Source: Schizochytrium sp. CCTCC M209059
Lineage: Eukaryota; Sar; Bigyra; Thraustochytrida; Thraustochytriidae
NCBI GenBank assembly: GCA_000818945.1
Contig: KN805458.1
Coordinates: forward strand, 1-64,000
Length of the DNA: 64,000 nt
Direction of reading: 5' to 3'
The translations under genes were made by a program, and so were the position numbers. The notes below the pieces were generated by a model. The model saw only the letters and a program-made list of their open reading frames with translations. It ran no database searches and was not told the origin of the DNA. Shown piece by piece: positions 58,417 to 64,000 of this stretch; the stretch's first letter is position 1, and each line of letters begins with the position of its first letter.

Positions 58417-59100
58417 ATGGGTAACGACAAGTCGAAGGCGGCGCGCGGGCCCGCGCCCGCCAAGCAGCCGACGGTGTCGCGCACCGTAGACCAGGCAGCC
58501 CAGATGAAGCAGACGGTGCAGCGCCTCGAGGCGCGGCGCGACTTTCTGGACAAGAAGGCGGACCAGGAGCTCAAGCTCGCCAAGATCAAGAACAAAAAGG
58601 GCGACAAGAAGGGCGCTCTCGCGCACCTCAGGCGCAGGAAAATGTATGACAAGGAGATTGTCAAAATTAACAATGGTATGACGAACCTCGAGCAGCAGAT
58701 CCTCACGCTCGAGTCTAGTTCCGTCACGGTCGATATCGTGCAGGCGATGAAGACGGGCCGCAACGCCATGCAGTCGGTGCAGGCCTCTGTAAACCCGGAC
58801 GATGTCGCCGAGTTGCAGGACGACATTGCCGAGCTGCAGCAGCAGCAGGATGAAATCGATGACGCCATTGGCACGCCCATGGGCTTCCAGGATGACGGCG
58901 AGCTCGAAGACGAGCTTGCCGAGCTCGAGGCTGCCGGTCTCGAGGAGGAACTCGACGAGCTTCCCAGTGTCCCTGTTGGCAGAACAAAGAAGCCAGCAGC
59001 CGCCGATCTTTCCTCTCTCCCCGCGGCTCCCACGAGTGCCGTCAGCCTCGACGACGACGACGCAGCCCTCAAGGAGCTCGAGGCCGAGATGGCCGCCTGA
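58417..59100 (+). CDS. SNF7: ESCRT-III subunit SNF7/VPS32 (CHMP4)
   Basis: Predicted 227 aa; human CHMP4B is 224 aa. The basic N-terminal helical hairpin contains RLEARRDFLDKKADQELKLAK and a Lys/Arg-rich turn (HLRRRKMYDKEI). Acidic helices follow with DVAELQDDIAELQQQQDEI, then the CHMP4-type GTPMGFQDDGELEDELAELEA segment. The C-terminal LKELEAEMAA resembles a MIT-interacting motif for VPS4. SNF7 polymerises into spirals that cut membrane necks in multivesicular body sorting, cytokinesis and repair. The N-terminus is Met-Gly-Asn, which could accept N-myristate as in CHMP6, although the body of the protein is CHMP4-like. The start was set at this ATG because everything upstream in frame is repeat translation. 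Confidence 0.93.
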   Translation: MGNDKSKAARGPAPAKQPTVSRTVDQAAQMKQTVQRLEARRDFLDKKADQELKLAKIKNKKGDKKGALAHLRRRKMYDKEIVKINNGMTNLEQQILTLESSSVTVDIVQAMKTGRNAMQSVQASVNPDDVAELQDDIAELQQQQDEIDDAIGTPMGFQDDGELEDELAELEAAGLEEELDELPSVPVGRTKKPAAADLSSLPAAPTSAVSLDDDDAALKELEAEMAA

Positions 59101-59844
59101 TCGGAGAACTAGGGCGATGCGAAGTGGATAGCTAGCTGCGCTCATTCTCAGGCTCAACGTGAGGCCCTTCATGTGCCCTGAAGGGCTCTCTTCTCGCGAC
59201 ACGTACACAAAGTGGCCTTACTCGCTGCACGCAACCGCTTAGTTTCTCAGTTACGAGCCGAGCTGGGCTGGAATAGTCTAGTCTTGGCCACTGTGGCAAG
59301 TAGATCGTGTCGGCGCCTCCTACTGCAGTCTCTTTCCGCTTCGACGTTGTCCGTCCATGGGGATGTCATCACTTTGAACTGTCACTCCCTGTTCTTGTCC
59401 GACTTCAATTTTCACCTTCTTTGTTCAGGTCTACACCCGATCAAACATTTCGGTATGTGAAGAAATTGAGAAAAGCTTTGTCTTGGTGCGCTGTTCATAT
59501 TTTATGGAAAGATCGTACGGGACGAGTTTTTTTTTGGAATAAGAAGATGGATGAATGGATGAATGAATCCATGGACGGATGAATCGATCGCCCGAAGCCC
59601 TTATTTTTTTCTTTTGCTATACCTACATTGTTTCTTCATTCCCTCGTTCTCCTTGTTCGATCTAGCCTTGGACGTCCCTTTTCGACTTGTTGCAATTAGG
59701 ACGTACTTTTTCTCCCTTTCTCTCTTGTGCTCTCGTACTCTCGTACTCTCGCACACACACACACACTCTCTCTCTCCCTCTCTCTAAGATAGCCACTTGC
59801 GGTCAAGTATCAAGAGTTTATTTGTGTGTGTGTCCATCATGATG
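59101..59844. other. Tail-to-tail spacer
   Basis: 744 bp between convergent genes. Pyrimidine-rich CT/CA runs lie at about 59730-59787 and imperfect GAATGAAT/GGATGGAT words near 59546-59584. No gene was seen. Confidence 0.6.
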
Positions 59845-60765
59845 TTATGACGAAGCATTTAGCTTTGCGAGATTGCGTTCAACGGCGAGATGGAGCTTGG
59901 CCGTCTGATTGCTCTTGACGACGAGCACGAGGCAATTAAGCTTCGGGTCCGAGTCGAGACGCACCTGGTGCTCCGGAAGTGCAAAGACGTGCTGGGCAGC
60001 CGCGGCAATGATGCAACTGCCGCGGACGTCCTCGGAATCCTCCTCGCGGCATCCAACACCGAGGGCAAGGAACTTTCCGTCATCTCGAAACTCGGCCAAA
60101 GGTGCGCTACCCGTAACGTCAAACACGGGTTTGATAGCCACGCGCAGCGCTCCGGGAACGAACTTGAAGCACGGCAAGACTTCGACTTTGGGCGACATGC
60201 GGACGACTTCCTCGATGGCCTCATCAATGGACGCAAAGACCGTGTCATCAAAGAGGAAAATCTGCGTATCATCCGACGTCTCGTCCCAGGTCTGCAGCTG
60301 ATAGCCAACAGGGCAGTCCTTGTACTGAGGACAGTTCCATCTGTACTGCGCCTCGGCGCTCTTGGCGCCTTGGCGCCGCAAACGAACGGCCTTACCTTGG
60401 ATCAAGAAGCTTTTCAAGATCTCTCGCCGCTGCACCACAATGCTTCCGTCCAGCTCGCGTCGTGGCAGCTCAGAGAACGACTTGCCCTTGAGCGCGAGCA
60501 GCAGCGCGCCGCCCAGGCTATACACGAGGTGGCCGCGCAAGGTCTCGGCGTTGATCGCCGTCGACCCAGCTGCTGCATCTGCCCCATCTGAGGTGCTGCT
60601 GCTACTACTACTACTGGCTGCCGCGGCGGCGTCTGGGGCGTCTTCGCTGGCAGCTTGGACGTCGTCGACGTCGGGCGCGACAGCGTTCTCTTGGCCAGGC
60701 TGCGCTGCCTCCTCAGCTGCTGCAGCCGCGGCCTCGCCTGACGGAGGCGGAGAAGACGAAGCCAT
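59845..60765 (-). CDS. Protein of unknown function with a Cys/Trp zinc-like segment
   Basis: Predicted 306 aa from the ATG at 60765 (MASSSPPPSGEA). The first 90 residues are Ala/Ser/Asp/Glu-rich and disordered. A folded region begins around 100 (LRGHLVYSLGGALLLALKG). Near the middle is YRWNCPQYKDCPVGYQLQTW, a W-x-C-x5-C pattern recalling the first half of FLYWCH-type or MULE-associated zinc fingers, without an obvious His pair. The C-terminal 130 residues are mixed alpha/beta. No family was recognised. An alternative ATG at 61038 adds 91 residues with two hydrophobic stretches, but that start would sit only 14 bp from the stop of GPC1, so it was not preferred. A nuclear or nucleic-acid role is only a guess. 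Confidence 0.65.
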   Translation of the reverse strand: MASSSPPPSGEAAAAAAEEAAQPGQENAVAPDVDDVQAASEDAPDAAAAASSSSSSSTSDGADAAAGSTAINAETLRGHLVYSLGGALLLALKGKSFSELPRRELDGSIVVQRREILKSFLIQGKAVRLRRQGAKSAEAQYRWNCPQYKDCPVGYQLQTWDETSDDTQIFLFDDTVFASIDEAIEEVVRMSPKVEVLPCFKFVPGALRVAIKPVFDVTGSAPLAEFRDDGKFLALGVGCREEDSEDVRGSCIIAAAAQHVFALPEHQVRLDSDPKLNCLVLVVKSNQTAKLHLAVERNLAKLNASS

Positions 60766-61052
60766 TTCGGCAATGGAATACCGTATCAGCGACCGGCGAG
60801 TGGCAGTGGCCCGATGACAGCGAGAAAAGGGCGCAACTTTGGGGGATTCTCGCTTGGCTGTGAATCTTCGTAGGAAAAGCGTTGAACTCGGCGTTGAGGA
60901 AAAGAAAAGAAAGGAAAAAAGACTGCAAACAAGGTTGTATGTATGATCAATTAGGGGGCTGCAAAGTACTACAAAAAAAATGAGCGGCGCGCGGACAACG
61001 AACGGTCCCTCGAGATGGCTGCCAACTTTTTCTTCCATTTGTCGTGGAGAAA

Positions 61053-62573
61053 CTACAGGGACACATTGTCATCCTCATCGTCATCGTCGGCGACTTCGTC
61101 ATCCGACGGCTCAAGGGTCGCTTCCTTGGCGGACCTGCGCTCGGAGCGTTTTGTATTTTGACGATAGACATAGTCTTGATCCTCGCCGTTGTTGTCATCC
61201 TCGGGTACGTTGGCCAGCAAAGCCTCCTCAAGCGCCTCCTTTTCACGACGGAGAAGTTCACGCTCGGCCTCGTTGGGTGGCGCGCAGAAGCCCTTCATCC
61301 GTGCCTTGGACTTGCGCTTGGAGCCGCTGCTGCTGCTGCTGGTGCGACGCGACATCGAGTTGCGGCTTGACTTGCGACGCGATGCCTCGGACTTCTTTCG
61401 CAAACCTTCCTCGTAGCGCTTGACAAAGACATGGAAGAGGAAACCTGCCCCATTCCAAAGGGCAATGATTGCTACAACAATGATAAAGACGCGATGCACA
61501 TTCTGTGAGATGAACATGATGGATGTGGGCAGGAAGCAAGCGATGGTGAAGATGAGCTGGAAGACAACAAAGAGTCCAATGACGGCCATGGGCTTGCGCT
61601 TAAAATCGAGCTCCTCGTCCGCTTCAAAGATGCCGAGCTGACGGCCGACGGTGAGCATGAGGACGTGAACCTGGTTCTTTTTGTCGCGAACGATCCAGCG
61701 CAGACTCGTCATGAGCGAAGGGTCCTTTTCAAACTTGTCCCGGTCGAGGTACTCGGTGATAAAGAGATAGGCCACTTGCCAGATCAAGTACACGGTGAAG
61801 GGCGCCACGAATGCAGTCATGAACGAGAGCGTGCACGAGCTTGCGTCATTCGGGCACATGGGCGTCGGGTGAATACTCCAGCGCTCCGCGTAGGTGAGCA
61901 AGGCGGGTACAAAGTGAATGAAGAAGCTTGTGACCTTGTCGACATCGTGAAAAACGAGGCTATTCCGCCAGGCGACGATCGCTCCGAGCAAGGGTCCGTT
62001 GGCGGCGACAAAGTTGACCTGCCAAAAGTAGGCGTTCTGGGGCTGTGCGATAGCATTGATGACGCAGAGCGTGTTGGTCATGTAGCAGTAGTCGTACATG
62101 AAATATTGCATGTTTTGCTTGCCGTACATGTAGATGCGCGCCGAGAGAAGAAAGATAGTGGCGGCAGCGAAGAAGAAGCGAAAGTACTCGGGAAAGCGCA
62201 TCGAAATGTATTGCGTCGATTGCAAAAAGACGATGGAGAGAACGTAGGTCACCTTATCGATGGTCTTGACCACTGTGTACTTGTTGAGCCATTCTTCGAC
62301 AGCGAGGGCCTCATTACCTGTAATGGCGCGCCGGACCATGGGCGTGGCGCGTTCGCGCTGCTCTTCGATTTTCGACAGCGTGCTCTTGAGCCGTGGCATG
62401 ACCTCTTCCTGCTGCTCGTTGAGATTGGCGCGCAGCTCGTCCATGCGTGCTTGTGCCCTTTCGCTGATGCCCATTCCGGTTTCCTCGAGCCCACGCACGA
62501 GGTCAGAGACCTGTTTCATGAACTTGCGGTTGGCCTCGACCACCTGATCCGTCGCTCTCCGTGCCCTCGACAT
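61053..62573 (-). CDS. GPC1: Glycerophosphocholine acyltransferase (GPC1 family)
   Basis: Predicted 506 aa. The N-terminal 110 residues are helical and charged; about eight transmembrane segments follow at roughly 115-385. The defining block of the Gpc1/DUF2838 family is present: YFMYDYCYMTNTLCV, FVAANGPLLGAIVAWRNSLVFHDVDK (WRNSLVFH near 203), and TSFFIHFVPALLTYAERW with a further invariant-looking His and Trp. Yeast Gpc1 transfers a fatty acid from acyl-CoA to glycerophosphocholine, making lysophosphatidylcholine and so rebuilding phosphatidylcholine after its breakdown; it acts in the ER membrane. The C-terminal 110 residues are a Ser/Arg/Lys-rich then Asp/Glu-rich cytosolic tail. The start ATG at 62573 follows a CTCTTG hexamer leader that is open in frame but lacks ATG. 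In a lipid-rich protist this would be part of membrane and oil lipid turnover. Confidence 0.88.
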   Translation of the reverse strand: MSRARRATDQVVEANRKFMKQVSDLVRGLEETGMGISERAQARMDELRANLNEQQEEVMPRLKSTLSKIEEQRERATPMVRRAITGNEALAVEEWLNKYTVVKTIDKVTYVLSIVFLQSTQYISMRFPEYFRFFFAAATIFLLSARIYMYGKQNMQYFMYDYCYMTNTLCVINAIAQPQNAYFWQVNFVAANGPLLGAIVAWRNSLVFHDVDKVTSFFIHFVPALLTYAERWSIHPTPMCPNDASSCTLSFMTAFVAPFTVYLIWQVAYLFITEYLDRDKFEKDPSLMTSLRWIVRDKKNQVHVLMLTVGRQLGIFEADEELDFKRKPMAVIGLFVVFQLIFTIACFLPTSIMFISQNVHRVFIIVVAIIALWNGAGFLFHVFVKRYEEGLRKKSEASRRKSSRNSMSRRTSSSSSGSKRKSKARMKGFCAPPNEAERELLRREKEALEEALLANVPEDDNNGEDQDYVYRQNTKRSERRSAKEATLEPSDDEVADDDDEDDNVSL

Positions 62574-62583
62574 GGTGTCTTTC

Positions 62584-62632
62584 TCTCTTGCTCTTGCTCT
62601 TGCTCTTGCTCTTGCTCTTGCTCGTGCTCTTG
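62584..62632. repeat. Hexamer repeat CTCTTG in the GPC1 leader
   Basis: About eight CTCTTG units with one CTCGTG variant lie immediately upstream of the GPC1 ATG. On the coding strand it reads CAAGAG, a purine-only repeat (apart from C) likely present in the mRNA leader. Confidence 0.9.
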
Positions 62633-63956
62633 CTGCTGCGAGGCGGACGGTCACTCACGAAGCAGGTATGTATGGTCTTGCTGTCTGTCTGTCCGCACCC
62701 AGCTGCAGCTCTTTCGGGTTTGCCTGCGCGCACTAACCAGGCCCGGTCCCGCTCTTCCTGGGGCTCGGTGCTCGGTACGGCCGCCGGCACGAACGCAAGC
62801 ACGCTTGTGCGCACGCTGGAGCTGGCAGCAAGTTTCGATGTTGAGCCTTAGCCCGAGCCCCGAGCCGAGCCGGCTTCGACTGCGAGGGTCGCGCGCGGCA
62901 GCTGTGCCGGAGCCAACTTCAAGATGTTGTTGGTTTGCTTGTTTGTTTGTCGTTTGCGGATCTCTCATGCAGGCTGCAGCGGCCGAATGATGAGACGACA
63001 AACAACCCGAAGGCACAGGACACGTGCAGCCCGTGAAATACTTCCCCCGTCCCCGCGCGCCTCGAATGAGGGTGTGCACTTGGGTGTGCGCGACGGAGCG
63101 GGGACCCCAAGCAATGCGGCGGCTGCGCTGATCAGTGCCATGACGCGAAGGAGCGAGAGAGCGCTTGCGCTAAGGCTTATGCCAAAGCTTGTTAATCTCC
63201 AGCCAGCAACCAGCAGGCAGGCCGATCGCGGTCGATGCATACACCTGACCTTCACCCCTTTCTACATCAAACTCTGCAAAGGAGACCGACCGCCCGTGGC
63301 CAGCGGCGCGGTGGCATTCCTCGGAACAACCGCCACGGCTCGGGGGCCATCGACCACGGCTCGGCGCGTCGAGCTTCGCGTACTTCATCATACAACGAAC
63401 GAAGCAATGGCAAAGAGAACAGCGATCAGGACAGCTGCACGAGGGGTCGGTCAAACCGGGGTCAACAAAGACTTCCGCCGGACCCCTCCATTTCGTCTCG
63501 TCGCTGTTAATTTTCATTGCTCGATGAACTTCGAATGGATGGATATAGATAGGCCTACAGATGGATCCTCGGGTCGGTCAGCGACAGTGGCCGCTGCCGC
63601 TGCTGCAAGCTCGAGCCTGCTCGCAAGCCTGGCCACCCTCGCGTCCCCGCGGTACACTCTGCCACGCCAGCGCCTTCGCCGACAAGACAACATGCCACAC
63701 GAGCGAGCGAGCGAGCGAGCCTCGCTCAACTCAGCCCAGCCCAGCCCAGCCCATCTCCTGTGTCCCCGCCCCGGCCCTCCTCGCTCCGCCCTGCGCCTCG
63801 CGGGCGGCGCCTCGTCTCGCGGGAGCCGAGGCCCCGAGAGCGCCCCCGATCGTCCGTTCACTTGGCGGCGGCGAATCGCAGCGCTTCGCCGAGGCCCGCG
63901 GAAACCGGGGCCCGGGCCCCGACGGCGCGGGCGCGCGACCAAACCCCAAACGCGCC

Positions 63957-64000
63957 CGCAGGCGCAGGCGCAGGCGCAGGCGCAGGCAGGCAGGCAGGCA
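63957..64000. repeat. GGCGCA hexamers passing into GGCA tetramers, truncated by window end
   Basis: About five GGCGCA units are followed by GGCA units at the last bases of the window; the true end of the repeat is not visible. Confidence 0.88.

Larger units (their letters stand above)
62574..64000. other. Non-coding region upstream of GPC1 to window end
   Basis: 1.4 kb with no convincing gene. It starts with the GPC1 leader, which contains a CTCTTG hexamer repeat. Further on are GAGC units near 63702-63720, CAGCC pentamers near 63735-63752, very GC-rich sequence from 63770, and GGCGCA/GGCA repeats running off the end of the window. Confidence 0.6.

Overview
This window is nuclear DNA from a GC-rich, intron-poor protist. 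The best fit is a thraustochytrid-type labyrinthulomycete (stramenopile), but this is inference from gene style and not from a marker gene. The evidence: very long single-exon genes (2,744 and 4,469 codons), standard genetic code, wholly eukaryotic gene content (Pol I subunit, SSU processome factor, ESCRT-III, COQ5), flagellate-associated genes (CEP76, TPPP), a bacterial-type secreted nuclease, and many tetranucleotide microsatellites. One assembly gap of 167 N lies at 20215-20381.

Layout. 1-274: 3' end of the nucleolar GTPase NOG1 (+). 518-2533: CEP76 (-). 3963-5722: a J-domain protein (+) that only reads through if a 62-nt intron (or an alternative 77-nt one) is removed. 6528-7940: unknown protein with an armadillo/HEAT-like C-terminus (-). 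9939-18173: UTP20 (+). 18174-21252: repeat-rich spacer with a 560-bp TTTG tract and the gap. 21253-23268: histidine phosphatase fused to an inositol hexakisphosphate kinase (+). 23980-27897: RPA2, second-largest subunit of RNA polymerase I (-). 28321-41730: a giant C2/EF-hand/IQ/ankyrin protein (+). 42040-43071: DMT/SLC35-type transporter (-). 43668-45545: secreted 5'-nucleotidase (-). 45546-50302: 4.8-kb repeat-rich divergent spacer. 50303-52942: secreted ExeM/NucH-type endonuclease (+). 53543-54499: COQ5 (+). 55764-56789: TPPP/p25-alpha with an inserted WW-like segment (+). 58417-59100: SNF7/CHMP4 (+), downstream of a 545-bp GAAA tract. 59845-60765: unknown protein (-). 61053-62573: glycerophosphocholine acyltransferase GPC1 (-). 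62574-64000: non-coding.

Shared themes. NOG1, UTP20 and RPA2 all serve ribosome production within 28 kb. CEP76, TPPP and possibly the giant calcium-binding protein suit a cell with centrioles and flagellated zoospores. The 5'-nucleotidase and the ExeM-type nuclease are divergent neighbours; both have a signal peptide and a similar GPI-like tail, so together they could convert extracellular DNA to nucleosides and phosphate at the cell surface. The kinase-phosphatase fusion has both halves needed to make and remove inositol pyrophosphates. It resembles the two-headed logic of PPIP5K but is built from unrelated domain families.

Start codons were placed at the first in-frame ATG. Several reading frames stay open further 5' only through non-ATG codons, which is usual in GC-rich leaders. 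No tRNA, rRNA, CRISPR or transposon gene was recognised.
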